Assembly: GCF_029227915.1 (NCBI RefSeq)
Contig: NC_079878.1
Coordinates: 24,515,501 to 24,579,500, forward strand
Direction: 5' to 3'
DNA length: 64,000 bases
Source: Hydractinia symbiolongicarpus
Taxonomy: Eukaryota; Cnidaria; Hydrozoa; Anthoathecata; Hydractiniidae
In this document: one piece after another, positions 52,760 through 63,409 of the stretch
How the letters are laid out: each line of letters starts with the position of its first letter
How positions within the stretch are numbered: position 1 is the stretch's first letter
Translations under genes and position numbers: made by a program
The notes under the pieces: model-generated
Database searches by the model: none
The model's input: only the letters and a program-made list of their open reading frames with translations
Told to the model about the DNA's origin: nothing

Positions 52760-55345
52760 AATATTTGGACAGTATCACGAAGAGCTAAGTACAAGGGAAT
52801 AGCTATTTTTAAAGTCCCAACTAGTGATATTACGTTTGATTCCTAGCTATTGTCACCAAAGATCGTGTGGTTGATAAAGCACTTTGTGACAGAATAGCAA
52901 ATAAAAGGATCTTCATTTGTCAACGGCACTTTAATGAAAATTAATATTATCGTCATGAGAGCAGAGTTATATTAAATCCTGGTGAATTACCTTGCCTAAA
53001 TTTACCCATCACAAGCATTCCTTCTTCTTCAACGATAACAAAACCAAGGGAATCATCACAGTAAACTTTATTAAGGAGAGCTTGAAATCCTTCTCCAGAA
53101 GTTAAAACACCTGAATATTTTGAATGTTATCAATCATTTTCTGAATTTTCTTCCCGTATTCAAAATCTCAGACTTGGCGAGTGGCAATATAATTTTTCAG
53201 AGAACAGTGTTCAATTTTATTGGAGATTTATGTTGATACAAGTCTTCAGTTTAATTTCCGTGTGCTACTATAGAGTCTTCCTAAACAACATCAAATTTAT
53301 AATATCTATGGCCACTCAGTTAAAAATATTACAATTTCTAATTTGATTAGATACATTTCGGGTTTCTTTGTTTGTTCTGGTTTGCCAAGATCATTTTCTG
53401 GTAGTTGCATTGAACATACTGCACCTAAAAAATTTAACCCAACAATAGACATATTACCAAATCCTCTTTCTCAAACGAAATTGGATCGACCACCTTCCTG
53501 CCAATTATTAACACTAGAGACAAATGTGAACCGTGTTTGAAAGCTGAATCTAGGAAAAACTTAGTCTTCAAAAAAAACAAGACAATTTATCCAACCCGGC
53601 TCATGATAAAGCTCCTGTTTCTTTAACATCTGCTGATTGTATAAATTTGAAACTTCAAAGTTATAGAATTAAGAACAAACATTTAAAAGCTGACAAATTA
53701 AAGATGATGTAAGAAATCGTACAAAAGGCAGTGCCTGTTGATGATAGTTTGAGCAAAGATATGATGAATATCATGTCAAATGCAGATTATGAAAAGATGC
53801 CTGAATTTATGCAATTCTTTTGGAGTGAACAACAAAAATATCTTTCTTCATCAAAGACAGCGGTTAGATATCAGTCTATGATTATCCGGTATTGTTTGGG
53901 TTTAGCCACAAAATTGCCTTCGTTTTATGATGAAATTCGTTATGGCGAGAAAACAAAAGCTGGTTTCGTTGTTTTGCCCAGTTGTTGCCGATTAAGGGAC
54001 TATAAAAAATGTATACGACCACAGCAAGGATTTAATAAAGATATCATCTTAGAATTATAAGAAAATAGTGGAGAATTTTTCAGACATAGAAGGATATGGT
54101 ATTGTGTTAATGGATGGGGATAAGCAGCACACGGGTGACTTAATTGGATATGTGGACTTAGGTGATATGGAACATACTTTGGCATCCCTTCAAAAATCTG
54201 ATGACATTGCATCAGACATGCTGGTCTTTTTACTTCGAAGTATTGTTAACCCCTTAAAATTCTCCCTTGCCAACTTTGCAACCACAAATGCTACGTCTGT
54301 TCAGTTATTGACATTATTTAGGAAAGCTGTTGGCATATTGGAGGATAATTGTGGGATTAAAGTGGTCTCTGTTACAAGTGATGGCGCTTCTCCAAACCGC
54401 AGTATGTATCGGATGCATTTTGATATGACAAGAGTGGAAGATCTTAATGGAGACGTTGGTGTAACCTATCGTACACTTAATTTGATGGCAACTGAAAAGA
54501 CATTTTACTTCTTATCCGTCCCACCACATCTGATTAAAACTGCCAGAAACTGCTTAGCTTATTCAATGGCTGGAAGATGCAGAAGAAGTATGTGGAACAA
54601 TGGGTTAATATCTGACATGGAATCACATATCATAGCTTTTTTTTGATGATTTGGACTGTGGTCTCCACCTTGTTCCCAAAATCACAAATAACCATATTAA
54701 ACTCACACCCTTTTCTGTGATGAATGTCCAACTAGCTGCACAGGTGTCAAGTGAATCAGTTTTTCATGCACTTCAAACATATGGACCACCAGAAGCGAAA
54801 GCTACTGCCATGTTTTGTATGATGGTGGTGACAAGTTCTTTGATTGTTTGAACATCAGAAACACAAAAGAAGGCATCACTAAAGCAAAATCGTTTCTAAA
54901 ACCATTCGAATCACAAGATGACGAGCACTTTACATGTCTACTTGAAACATTTCTAAAATATTTTTCAGATTGGAAGGACTCAATTGCCACAAGACCTGGA
55001 AATTTCACTGATAATGCCAAATCTAACATGTTCATCTCATAGCAAACATATGAAGGTATTAAGATCACAACATATTGATCGATCGAGCTTATTAAATATC
55101 TATTGTCACATGGTGTACCATATGTTCTTACAGAGCGTTTTTGCCAAGATCCGCTGGAAAACTATTTCGGAAGACGACGATCAATAGGCATAGAAAAGTC
55201 AATCCTACTGTTAGAGATTTTGGATACAACTATAACACGATTCGTATACAAAAAATATTCAGACTTGTATTGACAACGAAGCATTTGCCAAAATTGATGT
55301 TGAGTCTATGCCATGTCGTAAAAAAAGAAATAATAAAGAAAATGA
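52760..55345 (+). pseudogene. P-element/THAP9-like transposase, degenerate
   Basis: THAP remnant near 52770-53020: YKGIAIFKVP and FICQRHFNEN, then NPGELPCLNLP. Mid-region near 53400: HTAPKKFNPTIDIL and PPSCQLLT. The RNase-H-like part starts at 53731: LPSCCRLRDYKKCIRPQQGF, VLMDGDKQHTGDLIGYVDL, VVSVTSDGASPNRSMYRMHF, then the insertion domain, PPEAKATAMF, and [20 protein letters not shown] with the C-terminal Glu. The order matches P-element transposases such as THAP9. Stops and frame changes at about 52850, 54058, 54645, 54840 and 55040 show decay. Confidence 0.8.
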
Positions 55346-56097
55346 TTAACCACCGAGTCATCAACAAATCAAAGAAGAAGCAGCACGCAAAAAAAAAACG
55401 GTTATTTTTATAGGCACACACCTTAAAAAACATTACTGGCTTCACCTTAATCTGTTTTTATGGTTCTGATGGTGAGTATGATTAGAAAATTATGTACTGT
55501 AAAAAGATGTACTATAATTGCTGGATTAAATAATATTCTGTGGGCCAGTATTCACAAATATAAGTTCCACATCAATTTTTGGGTCCTAATGGGCAAATAT
55601 TTATCCAGCATTATTCTGAAGGTAGTATTTTGCAGCACACAAAAAACTGAATGTGTATGAAATTATTTTCTGTAAGTTCCATACAAAAATACTTACTTTT
55701 AAAGGTTGAATATTTCCGTGTACTTCTCGTTCTTTCCAAAATAATGTTTTTTATAATTTTGTAGCTATAAAAATAGCTGTTTTAACAAGTTTATAGTCTG
55801 TTGTTCAAGACTAATTAATGTGCGTGATCCAAAGTGCTTGATGCTTTTTTTACTTCAGTTCGCAACGACCGTGATTTTTTAGCCTTTGATTGTGCCGTTG
55901 ACATTTATCCTTCACAAGTGAATATACACGAACACGAATATACAACATGATAAGATGTTCCAGTAATCTATCTCTTTACTAACTTCTTCAGTTGAAGCAT
56001 TTTTTAATTTGTTGTAATTGCATAAATTCTTGCATTATTCATGAGATTTGATACCATTTCTTTACTGTCAATACGTGGTGCTAGACTCTTGGCCTAA
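55346..56097. other. No gene seen
   Basis: AT-rich flank between the P-like element and retroelement copy F. No inverted ends for the P-like element were identified. Confidence 0.4.
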
Positions 56098-58227
56098 ATG
56101 GGATTCAACTATGGAAAAAATGTTACTGTCCATAATCAACTAAAACCTCATGTTTTTAAATCTTGTATAAAAAATTGTGTCGTCCCTGTTCAATGGCGTA
56201 ATGCTCGTGAAATTTATATTCCAAAAACCAAAACTCCTATGGAGTCAAACATAAAAGACTTTCGACCAATTGCACTTCTAAATGTCGAAGGTAAGCTTCT
56301 TTTCAGCCTTATATCAAGGCGTTTAGAAACTCATATGATAACAAATAACAAATTTATCAATACATCTGTTCAGAAGGGAAGTATGGAAAAGGTTCCAGGC
56401 TGCTGGGAACACATGTCGATGGTTTGGTCAGCACTCAAAGATGCCCGCTCTTCTAAGTCGGATCTAGCTACCATCTGGCTGGATATAGCAAGTGCTTACC
56501 CTTCAATTCCTCACCGACTTATCTTTTTTGCCCTTAAGCGCTATGGTGTTCCTCCACAGTGGATTTCTTTTATTAGAAATTATTACATTGGCATCTACAG
56601 CAAATCATTCTCTCCCCTTGCACCAAGTAATTGGCATAAACATTCGTGGGGAATTTTTGCAGGCTGTACACTATCCAATATCCTTTTTCTTGCAAGCATC
56701 AATATTATTCTTGAGTATACATTACTGGCTTCCGCTGCCAGGTTTATCACATCAAGCAAAGTGTCACTCCCCTTGATTAGAGCCTTTATGGACGATATCA
56801 ACCTCATGTCTTCATCAGTGTCTGGTACCCAAACGCTTTTGTCCAGGTGTACTGCAGCACTAAAATGGGCTGGCATGGATTTTCGTGCCAACAAATCACG
56901 CAGCATCGTGATCATAAAAGGTAAGTCCCTCAATTCAACTCCTTTTGCTCTCCAAAAGCCTGCTGACCCCACAGACTTCTCTTCCTACATTCCTTCTATC
57001 CATTCCATGCCTGTGCGATTTCTAGGCTGTATTATGGATTGTTCTATCTCCGATAGGAAGGCTATTGACGAACTTGATGAGAAGTTATCTGCAGGGGTCT
57101 CTATTATTGACAAGTCGTTTTATAAAGGCCCTCAGAAGCTGTGGATTTTACAACATCTATTAATCCCGCGCATTCAGTGGCCACTGCTGATATACGAAGT
57201 CTCAATGTCTTGTGTCGGCACCCTTGAACGGAAGGTGTCAGTATTTATAAGGAAATGGCTCAATCTTCACCATTCTACCACTAATTTATGTCTTTATGCT
57301 TCCAGCTCACCTTGCTCTCTACCGATAAAAAGCCTAACTTCCATACTCAAGTCCGCTAAGATCAGTCGACACTTGCTGCTAAGGGATTCTAAAGATCCAT
57401 TGGTTTCGGCAGCTGTACCAACATTAAAGGCCGGTAGATGGAGCGTGTCCAATTCAGTCAGAATTGCTGAAGCAGAATTAAAGATTAAAGAAATTATGGG
57501 TTTACCCCATTTCGGTAAGGGCGGTTTAGGTCTCTGTCCTAAACATAAGGGAACTTCTCTTAGACAGTCTCATTCTTACAGGAAATTAGTATCGGTGACT
57601 GCAAAAGAAATTGATGGTGAAAAGGATATAAGCAGAGCTTTGCAACTACAGGTACAAGGAAGTTGGACCAGATGGGACAACTACATTAAGAACGACCTCT
57701 CCTGGAAGTCCTTGCTTGCCATGCCACCAAACCTGTTGTCGTTCTGTTTAAGCTCCACCTATGATGTTCTTCCTTCTCCGAGTAATTTAAGGTGTTGGCG
57801 TATATGTACCGAATCCTTCTGTTTCTTGTGTGGAAAACAAGTCTGCACTACAGCTCACATTTTAGGGGCCTGCAAAACGGCTGTAACACAGGGTAGATTT
57901 ACGTTTCGTCACGACTCTGTCTTGCGCGAACTTTCACAGTTGATCACCACGTTTTCCAAATCTATTTCCTCTCCTGTAAAGCACCTAAATAATGTAAAAT
58001 TTGTTAAAGCAGGTAGTCACTCATCTAGCAAAAAATCAAAACCGGTAGGCCTTTTGCATCTTGCCACTGACTGGTTATTTCTTTCAGATTTAAATGGTGA
58101 ACTTGCTTTTCCTGGTCATATTGCCATAACATTGCTTAGACCAGATCTTGTCCTGTATTCCAACAACAGTGAACGTGTTATTTTAATTGAACTTACATGC
58201 CCTTGTGAGGAAAACATGGAAACCTAG
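56098..58227 (+). CDS. Retroelement copy F: RT, zinc knuckle, endonuclease (5' truncated)
   Basis: 709 codons are open from ATG 56098, but the start is probably internal: the 5' side breaks off just before the RT fingers. RT: REIYIPKTKTPMESNIKDFR with PIALLNVEGKL; motif A ATIWLDIASAYPSIPHRL; GIFAGCTLSNILFLAS; catalytic FMDD at residues 230-233 followed by INLMSSS. Thumb and linker: GPQKLWILQHLLIPRIQWPL. Zinc knuckle near 570-595: CTESFCFLCGKQVCTTAHIL. Endonuclease near 660-709: LLRPDLVLYSNNSERVILIE then LTCPCEENME, cut by a TAG at 58225-58227 where copies B, D and G have Trp or Tyr-Trp. Endonuclease placement C-terminal to RT is as in R2/NeSL-like elements. Confidence 0.85.
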   Translation: MGFNYGKNVTVHNQLKPHVFKSCIKNCVVPVQWRNAREIYIPKTKTPMESNIKDFRPIALLNVEGKLLFSLISRRLETHMITNNKFINTSVQKGSMEKVPGCWEHMSMVWSALKDARSSKSDLATIWLDIASAYPSIPHRLIFFALKRYGVPPQWISFIRNYYIGIYSKSFSPLAPSNWHKHSWGIFAGCTLSNILFLASINIILEYTLLASAARFITSSKVSLPLIRAFMDDINLMSSSVSGTQTLLSRCTAALKWAGMDFRANKSRSIVIIKGKSLNSTPFALQKPADPTDFSSYIPSIHSMPVRFLGCIMDCSISDRKAIDELDEKLSAGVSIIDKSFYKGPQKLWILQHLLIPRIQWPLLIYEVSMSCVGTLERKVSVFIRKWLNLHHSTTNLCLYASSSPCSLPIKSLTSILKSAKISRHLLLRDSKDPLVSAAVPTLKAGRWSVSNSVRIAEAELKIKEIMGLPHFGKGGLGLCPKHKGTSLRQSHSYRKLVSVTAKEIDGEKDISRALQLQVQGSWTRWDNYIKNDLSWKSLLAMPPNLLSFCLSSTYDVLPSPSNLRCWRICTESFCFLCGKQVCTTAHILGACKTAVTQGRFTFRHDSVLRELSQLITTFSKSISSPVKHLNNVKFVKAGSHSSSKKSKPVGLLHLATDWLFLSDLNGELAFPGHIAITLLRPDLVLYSNNSERVILIELTCPCEENMET

Positions 58228-59311
58228 CACTCCAAAAAGCTCTCTAAATACACCCTTTGATAAATATCATCGAGCATAATGGATGGCACGTAAATCTGTT
58301 CGCGATCGAAGTGGGTGCACGTGGATATTGTTCTCGGTCAGTTGCAATTTGTTTAAAAAGATTGGGTTTCCCAAACAAAGAAGCTTTCCAAGCCGTCCGG
58401 AAATTAGGCGACATTTGTATGAAAGCATCCTTCTGCATTTGGCTAGCCAGGAACTCAATTACGTGGAACCAGGGCAGCTGCAATCTTGTGCCAGGCTCAA
58501 CATCTGTGCCTAGCCCTCTATTGCCAAAGGTTACAAGCCCGCAGCAACAACAACAGCATCAACAACGAAGGCCAACTGTGGATAAAAGTCACCCACACCC
58601 GGACCCAGAACCGCCTACCAACAGCACTCCAGCAAAACCATCTCATGCTGGTCTGATTAATAAAGGGAATACATGCTATGCTAATTCTATCCTGCAAGCA
58701 TTATCTGTAACTCCTGCAATTTGGTCACAAAGTGCATCGGAGTCCTCTTTTGTTGCCCCCTGGCCAAGTCCGTCTTGCTGAATATGTCTCTGTTGTCTAA
58801 ATCCACCTCAGTTGTAGACCCTTCCGCCTTTCTCCGAGCGTTACAACGTAAGATGTCCAATGCTAGGAACAACCCATTCAATATTAACACACAGCAGGAT
58901 GTTCCTGAGATTCTACCTCATGTATTAAACGAGTTGACAGGGCTATCAGTTATCGCTAACAATATTATTACCAACAAAGTAACTTCAACAATATCTTGTA
59001 ATTCATGCCTCTTGTCTTCCAGTAGGGTGGAAAGTATGTCCATTCATTCAAATTTGTTTCTTGCCTCGCCCAAGGTCACGACACCCTAAAAGTTTATTCC
59101 CATCCTGCGGAGGATTTATCATTCACAAACCAATATAAATTAACCGCCACTATTAATCATTCAGGCACACTGGCGGCTGGTCACTACTGGGCTTTCATAA
59201 GAGATCAGGGTGTTAATACATGGTTAAAATGTGATGATAGGGCAGTGATTAGTGTCAAGCCATCTGATCTAGATAACTCCACAGTGTATGTGCTAGTTTT
59301 TCTCAAAATTT
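58228..59311 (+). pseudogene. Retroelement copy F: endonuclease end and USP, frameshifted
   Basis: The frame at 58257-58781 gives NLFAIEVGARGYCSRSVAIC, then ASFCIWLARNS, then a Gln/Pro-rich linker (QQQQQHQQRR). The USP Cys box follows: GLINKGNTCYANSILQALSV. The frame changes near 58760 to NMSLLSKSTSVVDPSAFLRA and INTQQDVPEILPHVLNELTG, with CNSCLL. After 59089 another frame has INHSGTLAAGHYWAFIRDQ and WLKCDDRAV, ending in a stop at 59311. A section between the first CxxC and the His box seems deleted. Catalytic Cys and His codons are present in different frames. Confidence 0.8.
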
Positions 59312-60130
59312 AAATAGTGTGAATTCGATCTAAAACGGGAGTACATTATATCAAAAGGGGAAGGGATCTCTTTTTCCTAGCGGTTTGAAATTACCCCTGC
59401 TGTGTGTTTTACATACAGTTTACCGTTATTCACGAGTTCGCTCACTCGCCGCTTTCCTAGAAAGCAATTATAAGAAGCTTAGCAAGGGGGCTTGGCAATT
59501 GCCTTGTCTTTGGGTGTAACGACCCCACTTATAACCCCAGTTCTATAGGGAGGCTGAGTTGGCTCACTTAGTCTACAGGGTTAACGATCCTGCTATACCT
59601 GATGTTACGAAGAAGCTATATAAGGGGTTTTCATTTCTATCTTTCTTGTTTCCGTGACTTTACATCCACGTTCATTACTCCACTGTCTTCAGGCTGGTCC
59701 TGACTTACGGCTGGTCCGAAGCAAATGGCTGGTCCAAAGCGACAACTACCCGTGTAAGGCTGAGTGTTGGGATCCCGTAACACATGTGGAAAGCTACTGC
59801 CAGGTTCACAAGTCCTGGCGCTCGGGTGGTTGTCTACTCATATTTATAGTTTTATATTTATTTATTTATTTTTATAGTAAATTCTTTGTTGTGTTGTTGT
59901 CGTTATGTCTGTCTTCTGTTTTCATGTCGTCAGTTTTTGTGTACCGACCGTTAGTTGTACGTATTGTATTGTGTAGAGAGGGTTGTTTGGTTCAATTACC
60001 TTGAATCTACAGATTATCCTTGCAAAAAGGGAGATCTTGCATTGCGTTTTGATCTTCAGAGGGTGTAACCTCTACAATTTTAACTTCAAGGGTCGTTAGA
60101 CCAGTTCCATCATCACAGCTTGCTGTCTTG
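59312..60130 (+). other. Structured 3' UTR and 3' end of copy F
   Basis: CTTGTCTTTGGGTGTAACGA with CCCC (59505-59530), CAGGG/TCCTG around TTAACGA (near 59578), and a terminal fold at 59745-59830: ACTACCCG with CGGGTGGT, enclosing GTGTTGGGATCCCGTAACAC and GCCAGG/CCTGGC around TTCACAAGT. A further ~290 bp end at CAGCTTGCTGTCTTG, comparable to the ends of copies C and D. Confidence 0.7.
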
Positions 60131-61553
60131 TTATCTCAAAATCATCAATCCATACATTGCAATAACACAACTACGCCCAGACATGTTATTAATATCCAGT
60201 TCTTCCAAAACTGTAATTATGTCAGAACTGACTTGTCCATGTGAAGAGAACATGGAATATTGGCACAAACGAAAGCTTAGCAAATATTCTTCACTTTGTT
60301 ATGCTATGAAAAACAATGAATGGATCGTGCATTTCTTTGCCATTGAGATCGGTGCAAGGGGTTTCTGTTCAGAATCAGTAAGGACCTGTTTTCGTCGCCT
60401 TGGTTTCCCTAACAAGCCTTTACGTTCCCTATTAAAATCCCTAACTTTTACCTCCATGAGTGCTTCTTTTTACATCTGGATGTCTCGAAATCCTACCACT
60501 TGGGTTGAGCCTGAAAAGGCCCCAATCATTCCTGAAGTTTCTTCTGTTACAAATATGGAATGTAAGAAATCAAAAACCCCTGAGAAATCTTCCGCAAGTC
60601 ACACAAAATTTTTTTTAATCAAAAAACCCGAAAAGCTACAAGGTCTTCCAAAAACAGTCGCATTGCCATCTAACCCTGATTTTAGGAATAGCGGTCTAAA
60701 AAACTTGGGAAACACATGTTATGCAAACTCAATCTTACAATGTTTTTATAACATTCCAAAAGTTAAAGAAGCCATTTCTGTCAGCAAAACAACCTCAAAG
60801 TTAAGCCAAGCATTTGTAGGTGTTCTTCAAAGTTTGGCTGTTTCTATAAGTCCAGTTGATCCCTCCCATTTTTTGCTTGCTATGATACATCATATATCAG
60901 CTGCGAAGGGAAGGGCATTTAATATCTTTGCTCAACACGACGTCCCCGAGGTTCTTAAATATCTCCTACCTGGTCTTTCATTAGACTTTCCATTTCTTGG
61001 AAGTCTATTTAGTATTGGCATCAAGACATCAACCACTTGCAATTCAGGTCATATTACCAGCTCCTCAGAAGTTATAGCACCATGCATCCAACTTTCTCTG
61101 CACCCGACGTTACAATCTTCCTTAGATAATTTCTTTGAAAGCGAGGAGTTGTCAGACCCCAATGCCTACTTCTGGCATGTTTGCAACGCTCATCAAACTG
61201 CTCTAGTTGAAAAAGAGGTAGTGTCGTGCGGTTCCCATCTCATTTTACAGCTAAAACGTTTTGCCAGTGCCAACGGCCTTGTGTCAAAAATTGCCTCTCG
61301 TATTACTGCTTACCCTGATACCCTTTCCATACCTTTTACCGTAGATGGAGAAGTGAAATTTCGTAAAAATTTTCAATTAAGGGCTATTACAAACCATTGC
61401 GGCAACTTAAATAATAGTCACTACACAACCATAGCCTTCGACCAAATGGTTCACAGGTGGATACATTGCAACGATAGAGCAGTAATTTTCTGTGATGACC
61501 GCCTTATTAACAGTCACGAGTCATATGTTTTCTTTTTAGAAGAGCTGAGGTAA
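60131..61553 (+). CDS. Retroelement copy G: endonuclease-USP, 5' truncated
   Basis: A single open frame runs to 61553 (about 477 codons if counted from TTG 60120, whose first codons belong to the tail of copy F). No upstream ATG starts it; the first ATG is within RPDMLLIS. Endonuclease: QLRPDMLLISSSSKTVIMSE, LTCPCEENMEYWHKRKLSKY, FFAIEIGARGFCSESV. Linker of ~60 residues. USP: GLKNLGNTCYANSILQCF (Cys200), FAQHDVPEVLKYLLPG, degenerate finger (CNSGH, WHVCNAH), LILQLKRFA, His box NLNNSHYTTIAF (His434) and WIHCNDRAV. It is a different subfamily from D, closest to A. The 5' truncation is typical of target-primed reverse transcription. Confidence 0.8.
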
Positions 61554-61756
61554 GAATATTTTAACCAGAATGAGTCAGCAAGGGGACTTGACTACACTCA
61601 GTCTTGTCTTTGGAGAGTGACGACTCCACTTATTACCCCAGTAAAAAAAAAAAAAATTAGCAGGGGGGTTTGATCACACATGATCTTGTCTTCGGAGAGT
61701 AACGACTCCACTTATTACCTGAGTTAAAAACAAAGAATAGCACACTTTAACAAAAA
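61554..61756 (+). other. 3' UTR of copy G, tandem hairpin module
   Basis: The module AGCAAGGGGACTTGA...CTTGTCTTTGGAGAGTGACG, continuing ACTCCACTTATTACC, is present twice (61580-61640 and 61660-61722), separated by an A-run. The hairpins are TGGAG/CTCCA and CGGAG/CTCC around GTGACGA/GTAACGA. Compared with GGG/CCC in the other subfamily, the stem changes but the loop is kept. Confidence 0.65.
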
Positions 61757-62036
61757 GTGGTAAAAGTTTACTTTAGGAAGGTAGGGATGTCTAGTTTCTG
61801 CTGATGACCGTCCGCGGACCTCTTCGAGGTGACCCAGACATCCAGGGTACTTAGGTTCAGAAATATGGGTCGAAACCTACCTGCCCTTGGTTAAAGTTCT
61901 GTTCATCTTTTCAAATGTGTTTTGTCCTTTTTATTTTTTTAGATTTTTTTTTTAATTAATTCCTTGTAAAAAATTGTAAAAAATGTAAATTCCTTGGCTT
62001 GCCACCTCTTTGTAAATTATTTTCTCTGTCTCCATA
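61757..62036 (+). repeat. ~200-bp repeat, copy 2
   Basis: It matches 49794-49990 (GTTTACTTTAGGAAG, TTTCTGCTGATGACCGTCCG, AGAAATATGGGTCGAAACCT). CTTGCCACCTCTTTGTAAAT recurs at its end after a T-rich insertion of about 50 bp. Confidence 0.65.
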
Positions 62037-62046
62037 GTTCGCTAAC

Positions 62047-62620
62047 TCAGATCCTAGGATAACTGATGCTCTTTTCGATAATTTTTTTTGAAACAATATT
62101 CTCGGAAACACATTTGTAAAAAGAGGCAAAAACTTTTTCGCTATTGTTTTTAGAACTGGCTACAACATCTTTAATAAATTCAAAGGTGTATCTAGCATCA
62201 TCTAGTGTTGGCTTTTGAAACATCAAGAACCGCTTTCTCGTTTCTTCACTATAGCACTTATCTAGAGCTAGCTTGGAAGCACATTCTCCGATGTATTTCT
62301 TCAAGTATAGGGGGTGTAATTTTTTTTCAGGCTCTTGGTGATGAGGTTCAGCCACAGAAGTAGGGCCATGCTTGTTATTTTTGTGTCTGGTTAAACCTAT
62401 TGATGTCTTGCATATTTTTTCACACTGATCGCATTTAAAACCCTCTTCTATGGAATCAGCAACAACCTTATTAACAACATCTGTTACAGGAGTTCTTTAT
62501 ATTCCTCTAAAAGGTTGTCTTCGATAGCTTCAAGAATAGCGTTGAAGCCATCACCATAAATAAAAGCGTCCGCTTCAATCATCTTGTTCAAAATACGTAT
62601 CTGGTTGCTCCAGCCACCTC
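62047..62620 (-). pseudogene. C2H2 zinc-finger protein remnant
   Basis: On the minus strand, from about 62610: ADAFIYGDGFNAILEAIEDN, a frame change near 62500, then EEGFKCDQCEKICKTSIGLT with RHKNNKH (one classical C2H2 finger), then GPTSVAEPHHQEPEKKLHPL and a C-terminal helical region to the stop at 62047. I recall this finger plus tail as a multicopy repeat-associated protein, not a named gene. It directly abuts the LINE fragment on its right. Confidence 0.55.
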
Positions 62621-62639
62621 AATAAATTCATCATTGCGC

Positions 62640-62870
62640 CGTAAAACAAAACAAACATAAATAAACGGCCTGGGTACCCAGATCTCTTTTTCTTTTGGCT
62701 ATGCTGCAATGCTACTAATCATGACTTTAGACTTTGCTGTGTTCACCGTTTGCCCTTTCTGTTCTAGTCCTTTCTCTTCTAGTCCTTTCTTCTACTTCTC
62801 AAACTTTTCAACTAATTTTTCCATCGACTCTGCTATGAGAACCAAATCATCTGCAGTATAGTAAAGGTAT
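62640..62870 (-). pseudogene. LINE RT motif C fragment
   Basis: Minus-strand frame with YTADDLVLIAESMEKLVEKF, then KGLEEKGLEQKGQTVNTAKS and KVMISS. YTADD is the catalytic YxDD box of non-LTR RTs. A stop and a duplicated stretch (CCTTTCTCTTCTAGTCCTTT-like) break it. Confidence 0.7.
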
Positions 62871-63409
62871 TTATGAAAAAAACAGTAAAGAGTTGGGAAA
62901 CTAGAAGAAGAAGCTGTTAAAGAAAGGACGCAGCAGCAAACTCATAGTAAAACTCACTTTTAATATATAAAGAATATTTCAAGGTATTCCAAATGATTAA
63001 AGGGGGAACCACACGCAAAAATTATTTTTTGGTATATTGTCAACTACGATTTATTATATTGTTCATTCAAGCGATAGCGAATATATGCCAGAGTTTTCCA
63101 CACTGCAAAGGCCCAGAAGAAATATTTGAAAGTAAATTATGAACACAATAAAACCAATTGTACATAGTAAATCCTAAAAGTATATACCAAAAATAAATCT
63201 TCTTATTCTTAAAAAAATACAACAAACCAACAATATTTCTCAAATGAACAAACAAACAGTCTTCGTAAGAAAACTTTGACATTTCACACACATTTGATGC
63301 ATTGCCCCTCTCCCAGTTGATAACAAGTTATAATTTTATAAAAGTTAAAAAATGAAATTGTATCGATGAAGGAGAACAGTAGCCTGTCATTTTTTTACTC
63401 TTTTGTGTT
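62871..63409. other. No gene seen
   Basis: A small minus-strand frame at 63067-63291 is hydrophobic and low-complexity and probably not coding. Confidence 0.35.
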
